NCBI GenBank assembly: GCA_900555515.1
Contig: USLO01000109.1
Coordinates: forward strand, 1 to 5,936
Length of the DNA stretch: 5,936 nucleotides
Reading direction: 5' to 3'
DNA from: an uncultured Collinsella sp.
Lineage (GTDB): Bacteria > Actinomycetota > Coriobacteriia > Coriobacteriales > Coriobacteriaceae
The translations under genes were made by a program, and so were the position numbers. Numbering within the stretch: the stretch's first letter is position 1; each line of letters starts with the position of its first letter. A model generated the notes under the pieces. The model made no database searches and was not told the DNA's origin. It was given only the letters and a program-made list of their open reading frames with translations. Positions 1 through 5,936 of the stretch are shown one piece after another.

Positions 1-13
1 CATTCCTCCCCTT
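1..13 (-). promoter_or_regulatory. Ribosome binding site and start codon of the next minus-strand gene
   Basis: Read on the minus strand, positions 13-4 give AAGGGGAGGA, directly followed by ATG at 3-1. A purine run this close to a full anti-Shine-Dalgarno match, placed after a terminator and a promoter-like pair, suggests that a gene begins here and runs off the left edge. Only its first codon is visible, so nothing can be said about the product. The core lies rather close to the ATG, so a start slightly further left is also possible. Confidence 0.5.
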
Positions 14-32
14 AGGTATCGATTACTTCAGT

Positions 33-61
33 CTGATATGACTTCGCTGAGGCTTAAACAA
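33..61 (-). promoter_or_regulatory. Possible sigma-70-type promoter for the gene beyond the left edge
   Basis: On the minus strand TTGTTT (61-56) and TATCAG (38-33) are separated by exactly 17 bases, as -35 and -10 hexamers would be. They match the consensus at 3 and 4 of 6 positions, so the call rests mainly on spacing and context: the pair lies between the clpX terminator and the likely ATG at position 3. Transcription would begin near position 26. Confidence 0.35.
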
Positions 62-104
62 ACACACAGAATAACACAGGTAGTTGGGGTTATTGCGCAT
101 ATAT

Positions 105-141
105 AAAATAGCCTCCGACCGCGAGTTGTCGGAGGCTATTT
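105..141 (-). terminator. Rho-independent terminator of the tig-clpP-clpX operon
   Basis: Positions 106-119 and 128-141 are a perfect 14-base inverted repeat around an 8-base loop. The inner part of the stem is GC-rich (GCCTCCGAC with GTCGGAGGC). On the minus strand the stem runs into TTTT followed by alternating TATATAT. The hairpin starts 21 bases after the clpX stop codon. The plus-strand side of the stem also ends in TTT but then continues GCAAAC, so leftward termination is favoured. Confidence 0.9.
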
Positions 142-162
142 GCAAACACGTTTTAGGCAGGT

Positions 163-1569
163 CTAGCCGTAGATGCGTTGGGGCTGTTCTTCGCCCTTGA
201 CGGCGGCTTCGGTTACGACGACCTTGGCAACGCCTTCCTCGCTGGGGAGGTCGAACATCGTCTGCTGCAGCACGTCCTCGCAAATGGCGCGCAGACCGCG
301 GGCGCCGGTCTTGCGGGCAAGCGCCATGCGGGCGATCTCGTGCAGGGCGGCGTCCTCAAACTCAAGATCGACGTCCTCGAGCTGGAACATCTTGCGGTAC
401 TGGCGCACCACGGCGTTCTTGGGCTCGGTCAGGATCGACACCAGGTCGTCCTCGTCGAGCGCCTGCGTCTGGGTGACGACGGGCGTACGGCCCACGAACT
501 CGGGAATCATGCCAAAGGCGTTGAGGTCCTGCGGGAGCACCTGACGCAGCAGGTCGTTCTCGTCGACCGAGGTGGGGCCGGCGATCTCGGAGTTAAAGCC
601 CACGCCCTTGTTGCCCACGCGGTCGGCGATGATCTTATCCAGGCCCACAAAGGCACCGCCGCAGATGAACAGGATGTTGGTCGTGTCGATCTGCAGCAGC
701 TCCTGCTGGGGATGCTTGCGGCCGCCGGTGGGCGGAACGCTTGCCACCGTGCCCTCAAGAATCTTAAGCAGTGCCTGCTGAACGCCCTCGCCCGAAACGT
801 CACGGGTGATGGAGAGGTTCTCGGCCTTGCGGGCGATCTTATCGATCTCGTCCACGTAGATAATGCCAACCTGCGCGCGCTCGATATCGCCATCGGCAGC
901 ATTAATGAGCTTGAGCAGGATGTTCTCCACGTCCTCGCCAACGTAACCTGCCTCAGTAAGCGCGGTGGCATCGGCGATGGCAAACGGCACCTCGAGGATG
1001 CGCGCAAGCGTCTGGGCGAGCAGGGTCTTGCCGGTGCCGGTGGGACCGAGCAGCAGGATGTTAGACTTGGCGAGCTCTACCTCGTCCATATCGTCGTCGA
1101 ACTGCGAGCCCATGTCGTCGTCAAAGGCAGACACCGCGGCGCCGCCCTCAATCACGCGGCGATAGTGGTTGTACACGGCAACCGACATGGCGCGCTTGGC
1201 GTCCTCCTGGCCCATAACATAGGCCGAAAGCTCGTCATAGATCTCGTGCGGCGTCGGCACGTGCGTGATGACCTGGCGGTCGTCCTCGAGCTCAAAGCCC
1301 TCGGTCTCGGGGTCCACGGCGGGCTGGGATGCAGCCTGACCATGGTCGTTGAGGAAGCCCGGCAGCTTGCCGTTGCGGGCAGCGTCCATAAAGTCCGAAG
1401 CCAGCGACTCCTCCAGAATCTCGGAACAGGCGGCGACGCACTCGTCACAGATAAAGATGTTGGTCGGGCCCTTTACGAGGCGACGGACCTGGCCCTGCTC
1501 TTTTCCGCAGAAGGAGCAGCGGATGGGGTTGCCGTTCTCGTCAAAGTTGTCCTGCATGTTACCGGCCAT
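163..1569 (-). CDS. clpX: ClpX, ATP-dependent unfoldase subunit of the ClpXP protease
   Basis: Cytoplasmic AAA+ hexamer that recognises tagged or misfolded proteins, unfolds them and threads them into ClpP. The 468-residue product has an N-terminal zinc-binding domain (Cys18, Cys21, Cys41, Cys44), Walker A GPTGTGKT at 175-182, the substrate-gripping pore loop GYVG at 208-211, Walker B IIYVDEID at 236-243, the RKH motif at 284-286, the ClpP-docking loop as VGF (323-325) where E. coli has IGF, the arginine-finger motif PEFVGR at 356-361 and the sensor-2 GAR at 422-424. It is about 44 residues longer than the E. coli protein. The extra length lies in the linker (about 50-104) and in an acidic insert (about 143-165) ahead of Walker A. 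The ATG at 1569 is chosen because GAAGGA (1583-1578) lies 8 bases upstream, inside the end of clpP. One base separates it from the clpP stop codon, so translational coupling is likely. Confidence 0.98.
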   Translation of the reverse strand: MAGNMQDNFDENGNPIRCSFCGKEQGQVRRLVKGPTNIFICDECVAACSEILEESLASDFMDAARNGKLPGFLNDHGQAASQPAVDPETEGFELEDDRQVITHVPTPHEIYDELSAYVMGQEDAKRAMSVAVYNHYRRVIEGGAAVSAFDDDMGSQFDDDMDEVELAKSNILLLGPTGTGKTLLAQTLARILEVPFAIADATALTEAGYVGEDVENILLKLINAADGDIERAQVGIIYVDEIDKIARKAENLSITRDVSGEGVQQALLKILEGTVASVPPTGGRKHPQQELLQIDTTNILFICGGAFVGLDKIIADRVGNKGVGFNSEIAGPTSVDENDLLRQVLPQDLNAFGMIPEFVGRTPVVTQTQALDEDDLVSILTEPKNAVVRQYRKMFQLEDVDLEFEDAALHEIARMALARKTGARGLRAICEDVLQQTMFDLPSEEGVAKVVVTEAAVKGEEQPQRIYG

Positions 1570-1570
1570 C

Positions 1571-2191
1571 CTAGGCGTCCTTCGCGGCGAGGTCGCGCGA
1601 GGTGACGATACGGTCGATCAGGCCGTAGTCAAGGGCCTCAGCAGCGGTCAGGTAGTTGTCGCGCTCGGTGTCGGCCTGGACCTTCTCGATGGGCTGGCCC
1701 GAGGCGTCGGACAGGATCTGGTTGAGCTCGCGGCGAGTCTTCTTGATTTCCTCGGCAACGATCTCAATCTCGGTTTGCTGACCCTGGGCACCGCCGCTGG
1801 GCTGGTGAATCATGACCTTAGAGTGCGGCAGGCAGAAGCGCTTGCCCTTAGCGCCGGCCGAAAGCAGCACGGCGGCCATGGACGCAGCCATACCGACGCA
1901 GATGGTGGAGACCTGCGGCTTAATGAAGTTCATGGTGTCCAGAATCGCCAGGCCGGAGTAGACCTCGCCACCGGGCGAATTGATGTAGAGCGAGATATCC
2001 TTCTCGGCATCCTGGCTCTCAAGATGCAGCAGCTGGGCAACGACCAGGTTGGCGCTGACGGAGTTAATCTCCTCGCCCAAGAAGATGATGCGGTCGTTGA
2101 GCAGGCGCGAATAGATATCGTAGCTGCGCTCGCCGCGCGGCGTCTGCTCGATAACGTATGGCACGAGGGCGGAATCGAACTTAGCGATCAT
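1571..2191 (-). CDS. clpP: ClpP, proteolytic subunit of the Clp protease
   Basis: Serine peptidase that forms the double-heptamer barrel in which ClpX-delivered substrates are cut. Read from the ATG at 2191 the protein has 206 residues, close to the family norm. The catalytic triad is visible: Ser104 in GMAASMAA, His129 in MIHQP and Asp178 in DTERD. The conserved INSPGG follows at 70-75. The ALVP at 8-11 matches the mature N-terminus of E. coli ClpP, so a short propeptide of about seven residues may be removed. The frame is open to a TTG at 2221, and ATGs also occur at 2203 and 2197. The start at 2191 is preferred because GGAG (2201-2198) lies 6 bases upstream and the N-terminus then has a usual length. 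Only one clpP is present in the operon. The downstream clpX begins one base after the stop codon. Confidence 0.97.
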   Translation of the reverse strand: MIAKFDSALVPYVIEQTPRGERSYDIYSRLLNDRIIFLGEEINSVSANLVVAQLLHLESQDAEKDISLYINSPGGEVYSGLAILDTMNFIKPQVSTICVGMAASMAAVLLSAGAKGKRFCLPHSKVMIHQPSGGAQGQQTEIEIVAEEIKKTRRELNQILSDASGQPIEKVQADTERDNYLTAAEALDYGLIDRIVTSRDLAAKDA

Positions 2192-2237
2192 ACGCATCTC
2201 CATTTCTCTCTTGCGGACCAAATTGGTTCTAGATAAA

Positions 2238-2278
2238 CGTACGGTGCCCGCATGCTATGCATTGGCTGGCACCGTACG
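2238..2278. repeat. 11-bp perfect inverted repeat between tig and clpP (possible weak terminator, attenuator or operator)
   Basis: CGTACGGTGCC (2238-2248) and GGCACCGTACG (2268-2278) are exact reverse complements around a 19-base spacer. On the minus strand the stem is followed by TTTATCT, a poor U tract, and lies 46 bases before the preferred clpP ATG. It could partly end tig transcripts, form a leader hairpin or processing site upstream of clpP, or bind a dimeric regulator. A smaller inverted repeat, ACCGG-ATAA-CCGGT, lies beside it at 2284-2297. I do not recognise CtsR, CIRCE, HAIR or ClgR operator sequences in this gap. Confidence 0.6.
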
Positions 2279-2354
2279 AAGCAACCGGATAACCGGTGTA
2301 TAACTTTACCCCATCACGGGCGCACGCATGCGCTCGCGGGCAAGGTGGCGAGAA

Positions 2355-3653
2355 TTACTCGGCGTCCTTGGCGGTCTCGTCGACCTCGGTCACCTTGGCG
2401 TTCTCGACCAGGTGGTCGACGGCCTTGGAGCGACGGATGGACTCGCGGACGGCAGGCATGCGGCCATCGGCAATGAACTCGGCCTTGGAAGCCTCGACGT
2501 CCTTGACGCCGGCCTTCTCGAACTCGGCGTTGATGTCGTCCTCGGTAACCTCAATCTTGAGCTCACGGGCGAGGGCGTCCAGAGCCAGGGACTCACGGGC
2601 AACGTCGTTGGCCTGCTTGTGCAGGTCGCCGATGAACTGCTCCATGGTCAGACCGGAAGCGGGCAGCCAGGTGTCCAGAGTCATGCCGCGGGCAGCGAGA
2701 TTGGACAGGAAGTTCTGGCCAAGCTCCTCAAAGACGGACTGCTCGTAGTCGGCGTCCATCTCGTCGAGCTGCAGACGCTCGGCGAGAGCGGAGACGCAAC
2801 GGTTCTCCTTCTCGGCCGGCAGGCGGGAAGCCTTGTCCTGCTCGATCTCGATCTTGATGGCGTCGCGCATAGCGTCGATGCTGTCGAAGCCAAAGTCGGA
2901 CTTGACGAGCTCGTCGGTGAGCTCGGGGGTGTTGCGGACCTTGATGCCCTTGACGGTGACCTCGACGGTGTGGGTCTCGGCCTCCTCGCCCTCCTCGACC
3001 TCGTCGGTCCAGGTGACGGTCTTGACGTCGTCAACGTTAGCGCCGATCAGGGCCTCGTTGAACTCCTTGGGGTTGCTGTCGCTACCGGCGATGAGCATAC
3101 GGCCCTCGGCGGCAAAGTTGTCGGCATTCTCGACGGCCTTGAGGTCGACAGTGACGTAATCCTCGGCCTCGACGGCGCGACCCTCGACGTCCTCGAAGGT
3201 GGCACGGTAGTTGAGGAGCATCTCGACCTGGTTGTTAATCTCAGACTCGGTGACCTCCGCAGGGGGCATCTCGATCTCGACAGCGTCGAAGGAGGAGAGT
3301 TCAGCGGCGGGACGCAGGGAGAACTCGACGGTGTAGGTGTAGTCCTCGTGATCCTTGGCGAGGTCGAGCTCCTTGTAGTCACCGTTCTTGGTGGGGACGA
3401 TGTCCAGCTCGTTGAGGACGGCGGGCTCGTTGGCGGCGATCAGGTCGTTGGTGGCCTGAGCGAGGGTAGCCTCGGCGCCAAGAGCGGAGTCGATGACCGG
3501 ACGGGGGGCCTTGCCGGCACGGAAGCCCGGGAAGCGGTACTTCTTGGCGGTGTCCTTGTAGGCCTTCTTGATCGCGGCGTCGACGTCGGCGGCCGGGATG
3601 GTGACCGTAGCGGTGAGCTTGGCGTCCTTGACGTCAGAAGCGGTGATGTTCAA
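2355..3653 (-). CDS. tig: Trigger factor, ribosome-associated chaperone
   Basis: Chaperone that docks at the ribosomal exit tunnel and shields nascent chains. The 432-residue protein has the usual family length. The N-terminal ribosome-binding domain carries the signature loop GFRAGKAP at 43-50. An FKBP-like prolyl isomerase domain follows at about 160-240, and then the helical C-terminal arms with the NTPELTDELV junction at 241-250. The tail is acidic. The isomerase domain is divergent: the region where E. coli has MIPGFE reads PKEFNEALIG here. The start is taken as TTG at 3653 because a perfect AGGAGG (3665-3660) ends 6 bases upstream. A GTG at 3656 would leave only 3 bases, and the longer frame to 3710 places that Shine-Dalgarno inside the gene. 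It lies upstream of clpP and clpX in the same direction, the common tig-clpP-clpX order, which links folding with degradation. Confidence 0.96.
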   Translation of the reverse strand: MNITASDVKDAKLTATVTIPAADVDAAIKKAYKDTAKKYRFPGFRAGKAPRPVIDSALGAEATLAQATNDLIAANEPAVLNELDIVPTKNGDYKELDLAKDHEDYTYTVEFSLRPAAELSSFDAVEIEMPPAEVTESEINNQVEMLLNYRATFEDVEGRAVEAEDYVTVDLKAVENADNFAAEGRMLIAGSDSNPKEFNEALIGANVDDVKTVTWTDEVEEGEEAETHTVEVTVKGIKVRNTPELTDELVKSDFGFDSIDAMRDAIKIEIEQDKASRLPAEKENRCVSALAERLQLDEMDADYEQSVFEELGQNFLSNLAARGMTLDTWLPASGLTMEQFIGDLHKQANDVARESLALDALARELKIEVTEDDINAEFEKAGVKDVEASKAEFIADGRMPAVRESIRRSKAVDHLVENAKVTEVDETAKDAE

Positions 3654-3659
3654 CACGTT

Positions 3660-3665
3660 CCTCCT
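3660..3665 (-). promoter_or_regulatory. Shine-Dalgarno AGGAGG that sets the tig start at TTG 3653
   Basis: The minus strand reads ATG AGGAGG AAC GTG TTG. The full AGGAGG lies 6 bases before TTG (3653), 3 before GTG (3656) and directly after the in-frame ATG (3668-3666). Spacing therefore favours TTG as the initiation codon and argues against the ATG, even though ATG is the stronger codon in isolation. Confidence 0.75.
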
Positions 3666-3717
3666 CATACTGCCCAGCTTATCTGAGGTGCTGGTACCTA
3701 TATGCAACAAAGTGTCG

Positions 3718-3735
3718 CGACGGCCAGGGCCGACG
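3718..3735 (-). terminator. Hairpin just after tRNA-Leu, possible weak terminator or processing signal
   Basis: CGACGGCC (3718-3725) and GGCCGACG (3728-3735) can pair at 7 of 8 positions around a 2-base turn. On the minus strand this lies about 10 bases after the CCA end and is followed by CGACACTTTGTTG, which is only moderately T-rich. It may end or pause tRNA transcripts, or read-through may continue into tig. No strong separate tig promoter is seen in the 91-base gap. Confidence 0.3.
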
Positions 3736-3744
3736 CAGGTGCGA

Positions 3745-3828
3745 TGGTGCGGGCGAAAGGACTCGAACCTTCACGGGAATCCCACCAGAACCTAAATCTG
3801 GCGCGTCTACCAATTCCGCCACGCCCGC
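3745..3828 (-). tRNA. tRNA-Leu, anticodon UAG
   Basis: An 84-base class II tRNA decoding CUA and probably other CUN codons. The acceptor stem GCGGGCG pairs with CGCCCGC, followed by discriminator A and an encoded CCA (3747-3745). The anticodon stem CCAGA/TCTGG encloses the loop TTTAGGT, which places TAG at 3794-3792. A long variable arm with a GGG/CCC stem and the T loop TTCGAGT complete a typical leucine tRNA. It lies 91 bases upstream of tig in the same orientation. Confidence 0.97.
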
Positions 3829-3847
3829 ATGAGCGCACAGACTAGGA

Positions 3848-3853
3848 ATGATA
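3848..3853 (-). promoter_or_regulatory. Extended -10 promoter of tRNA-Leu
   Basis: The minus strand carries TGC-TATCAT (hexamer 3853-3848), a 5-of-6 match to TATAAT with the TGN extension. Transcription would start near 3841, about 13 bases before the tRNA 5' end. The -35 region at 17 bases spacing (GTGCGC, 3876-3871) is poor, which is tolerated when the -10 is extended. Confidence 0.55.
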
Positions 3854-3914
3854 GCAGATACGAACGGCAAGCGCACGCGCACCTTTTACAGGCTCACGAC
3901 CTCACCACGAGTGC

Positions 3915-3944
3915 AAAAGGCGGGGCGAGTTGTCCCGCCCCGCC
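3915..3944 (-). terminator. Rho-independent terminator of the molybdenum hydroxylase gene
   Basis: GGCGGGGCG (3919-3927) and CGCCCCGCC (3936-3944) form a perfect 9-bp all-GC stem with an 8-base loop. On the minus strand the stem is followed by TTTT (3918-3915), and the hairpin begins 24 bases after the upstream stop codon. The T tract is short, but the stem is strong and there is no matching T tract on the plus strand. Confidence 0.85.
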
Positions 3945-3968
3945 AATTACGACTTGTTCGCTGACCCG

Positions 3969-5936
3969 CTACTCCCCCAGCAGGGCCTTCTCGGGCGTGA
4001 TCGGCAGCGAGCGGACCTGGTGGCCGGTGGCGTGTGCGACGGCCGAGGCCACGGCGGCGAGCGGCGTGTTGATGACGACCTCGCCGATCGACTTGGCGCC
4101 AAACGGGCCTGTCGGCTCGTAGCTCGGCTCAAAGGCCACACGAATGCTGCCGATATCCAGGCGCGTGGGCAACTTGTAGCTCATTAAGTTACCGGTGCGC
4201 AGGCGACCGCGGTCATCGTGCTCGACAATCTCGTAGAGCGCGTGACCAATGCCCTGGGCAATGCCGCCCTCGGCCTGGACGCGCGCGAGCGCCTCGTTGA
4301 TCACGGTACCGCAGTCGACAGCCGCCGCGTAGTCCACCACGGTCACCTTGCCGGTGGCCTTGTCGACCTCGACCTCGGCAATGCCGGCCATAAACGGCGG
4401 GGGCGAAACGGGCAGGCAGGCAGAGGCATGCGAGGTGAGCGCGTCGCCGCCCGCGATGTTCTTGACGCACAGGTTGGCAAAGTCGCGCAGCGTGAGGTAG
4501 CGGTTCTGCTCTCGTGCGGCACGCTCGTCGGACAGGCGCACGTACTGGCCGTCGAAGACCACATCGGCGGCGTCCACATCCCACATCCGGGCGGCCTTGA
4601 CGCAAATCTTCTCGCGCAGCTCGGTCGCGGCGTTCTTGGCAGCCAGGCCCGTCACGTACGTACCCGAGCTCGCGTACGAGCCGGCATCGAACGGCGACAC
4701 GTCGGTGTCCACGCCGCGCACCACGATCAGCGAGCTCTCCACGCCCAGCTCCTCGGCGGCAATCTGCGCCAGGATCGTGTCGACGCCCATGCCGTTATCG
4801 GTGGCACCGGTCGAAAGCGTAATGAAGCCGTCCTCTTCCAGACGCATGTCGATGCCGGCAATGTCCACGTTGGAGATGCCCGAGCCCTGCATGGTGAGCG
4901 CGCAGCCCAGGGCGCGCACGCGGTCGCCCAGGTCCACGGCCAGCGGCTTGTCGCGCCAGCCGATCATGTCCATCGCGCGTAACAGGCAACGGTCGAGCGC
5001 ACAGGCGTTGAGCTTCTCGTTGTAGTACTGCGGCATGACCTCGCCCTCGTGCACGATGTTCTTAAGGCGCAGGTCGGCGGGATCCATGTGCAGCATGTCG
5101 GCGAGCTCGTTGACGGCACTCTCCACGGCAAACTGGCCCTGGGTGGCACCGTAGCCGCGATACGCGCCGCCGCGGTTGGTGTTGGTGTAGACGGCATCCC
5201 ACCTAAAGCGGCTCGCCTTCACGTGGTTGTAGATGGGCAGGCTCTTGTGGCCCGAGAGGCCGATCGTCGTGGTGGCGTGCTCGCCGTACGCGCCGGCGTT
5301 GGACAGCGTATGCAGGTCGATGGCCGTGATGGTGCCGTCGTTCATGGCGCCCAGCTTAACGGTCATCTGCATCTGGTGGCGCGAGTTGCCCGCGGTGATG
5401 GTCTCCTCGCGGGTGTAGCAGCAGTAGCTCGGACGGCCGGTCTGCTGCGTCACAAACGCCACGAAGATCTCGCAGCAGCCCGTCTGCTTGGAACCAAAGC
5501 CTCCACCGATGCGCGGCTTAATGACCTGCACCTGCGACTGCGGAATGTCGAGCGACTGTGCGACCATGCGGCGCACGTGGAAGGGCACCTGCGTGGAGGT
5601 GGTCACCGAGATGCGCCCGAACGCGTCGGTCGTCGCAAAGGCGCGGAAGGTCTCCATGGGCGCGGTCTGCGTGGCCTGGCTGGTGTAGGTGCGCTCAAAG
5701 ACGATATCGCTCTGGGCAAAGGCCTCGTCCAGGTCGCCATAATCGCTGGTACCGCTGCACACCAGGTTGCGCGGGACATCGCCGCCCTGCGGGAACATAA
5801 AGGTCACGTCGCCCTCGGGGTGAACCACGATGTCGTTGTCGAGTGCCTTGGTAAAGTCGAGCAGCGGCTCGAGCACCTCGTAGTCGACCTTGATGAGCTT
5901 GAGTGCCTTGTCGGCGGCCTCCTCGGTCTCGGCGGC
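3969..5936 (-). CDS. Xanthine dehydrogenase-family molybdopterin-binding subunit, partial (N-terminus outside the window)
   Basis: Large catalytic subunit of a molybdenum hydroxylase (CoxL/XdhA family), which hydroxylates a heterocycle or aldehyde at a molybdopterin centre. It normally works with FAD and 2Fe-2S subunits, which are not in this window. The frame is open through the right edge, giving 655 visible residues; family members have about 760, so roughly the first 100 are missing. The cofactor-binding loops are clear, numbered from the window edge: GGGFGSKQ at 144-151, RGYGATQ at 260-266, GSYASSG at 419-425 and GAKSIGE at 613-619, where Glu619 matches the catalytic base. Gln151 occupies the position of Glu802 in bovine xanthine oxidase; I recall E. 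coli XdhA also having Gln there. RGYGATQ and GSKQ resemble bacterial XdhA more than CO dehydrogenases. Xanthine is the likeliest substrate, but other purines or N-heterocycles cannot be excluded. The cytoplasmic location is inferred from the family. The gene ends at TAG, ahead of its own terminator. Confidence 0.9.
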   Translation of the reverse strand, partial: AAETEEAADKALKLIKVDYEVLEPLLDFTKALDNDIVVHPEGDVTFMFPQGGDVPRNLVCSGTSDYGDLDEAFAQSDIVFERTYTSQATQTAPMETFRAFATTDAFGRISVTTSTQVPFHVRRMVAQSLDIPQSQVQVIKPRIGGGFGSKQTGCCEIFVAFVTQQTGRPSYCCYTREETITAGNSRHQMQMTVKLGAMNDGTITAIDLHTLSNAGAYGEHATTTIGLSGHKSLPIYNHVKASRFRWDAVYTNTNRGGAYRGYGATQGQFAVESAVNELADMLHMDPADLRLKNIVHEGEVMPQYYNEKLNACALDRCLLRAMDMIGWRDKPLAVDLGDRVRALGCALTMQGSGISNVDIAGIDMRLEEDGFITLSTGATDNGMGVDTILAQIAAEELGVESSLIVVRGVDTDVSPFDAGSYASSGTYVTGLAAKNAATELREKICVKAARMWDVDAADVVFDGQYVRLSDERAAREQNRYLTLRDFANLCVKNIAGGDALTSHASACLPVSPPPFMAGIAEVEVDKATGKVTVVDYAAAVDCGTVINEALARVQAEGGIAQGIGHALYEIVEHDDRGRLRTGNLMSYKLPTRLDIGSIRVAFEPSYEPTGPFGAKSIGEVVINTPLAAVASAVAHATGHQVRSLPITPEKALLGE

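Noticed and set aside
23..283. 86-codon minus-strand open frame over the clpX end and its terminator
   Set aside because: It runs out of frame through the clpX C-terminus and through the terminator hairpin. Its Arg-rich start is typical of an off-frame reading of GC-rich DNA.
1087..1125. TCGTCGTC-type repeats as a simple-sequence or CRISPR-like array
   Set aside because: They encode in-frame Asp runs in ClpX and lack the regular spacer structure of an array. They are treated as a protein-level duplication instead.
178..1605. 475-codon plus-strand open frame lying across clpX
   Set aside because: It mirrors clpX almost exactly, has no recognisable domain and is rich in Val, Leu, Gly, Asp and His. 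GC-biased codon use in clpX removes stops from this antisense frame, so it is a shadow.
1349..2236. 295-codon plus-strand open frame across clpP and the start of clpX
   Set aside because: It overlaps two certain genes on the opposite strand, shows no domain and is explained by the same codon bias.
2328..3686. 452-codon plus-strand open frame lying across tig
   Set aside because: It is an antisense shadow of trigger factor: low-complexity Gly/Leu/Val/Asp composition, no family match and no ribosome binding site of note.
3745..3828. tRNA-Leu as an attachment site for an integrated element
   Set aside because: No integrase gene, no duplicated tRNA 3' end and no composition break is visible on either side.

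Overview
This is a high-GC bacterial window whose genes all read on the minus strand (right to left). The layout fits an actinobacterium of the Coriobacteriia type, possibly Collinsella. The reasons are the high GC, a protein-quality operon tig-clpP-clpX with a single clpP (most other Actinobacteria carry clpP1-clpP2 here), and a molybdenum hydroxylase next door. The lineage is inferred from remembered family features and was not checked against a database.

From right to left in transcription order. (1) Positions 5936-3969 hold the C-terminal ~655 residues of a xanthine dehydrogenase-like molybdopterin-binding subunit. Its N-terminus lies beyond the right edge, and a GC-rich hairpin terminator (3915-3944) follows it. 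(2) A tRNA-Leu gene with anticodon UAG and an encoded CCA (3828-3745) sits behind an extended -10 promoter. (3) tig (trigger factor) starts at a TTG codon at 3653 behind a perfect AGGAGG. (4) After 163 bases with an 11-bp inverted repeat come clpP (start 2191) and clpX (start 1569), separated by one base, so probably translationally coupled. (5) A 14-bp-stem terminator (105-141) closes the operon. A promoter-like pair and a strong ribosome binding site then lead to an ATG at positions 3-1, apparently the first codon of the next minus-strand gene.

Trigger factor receives nascent chains at the ribosome. ClpX unfolds tagged proteins and feeds them into the ClpP barrel, so the central operon links folding to degradation. 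The molybdenum hydroxylase is a separate metabolic unit, insulated by its own terminator.

I found no undescribed system. The most notable points are a 10-base word shared by the two terminator hairpins, an acidic repeat-bearing insert and a long linker in ClpX, an inverted repeat between tig and clpP, and a divergent prolyl isomerase domain in trigger factor.
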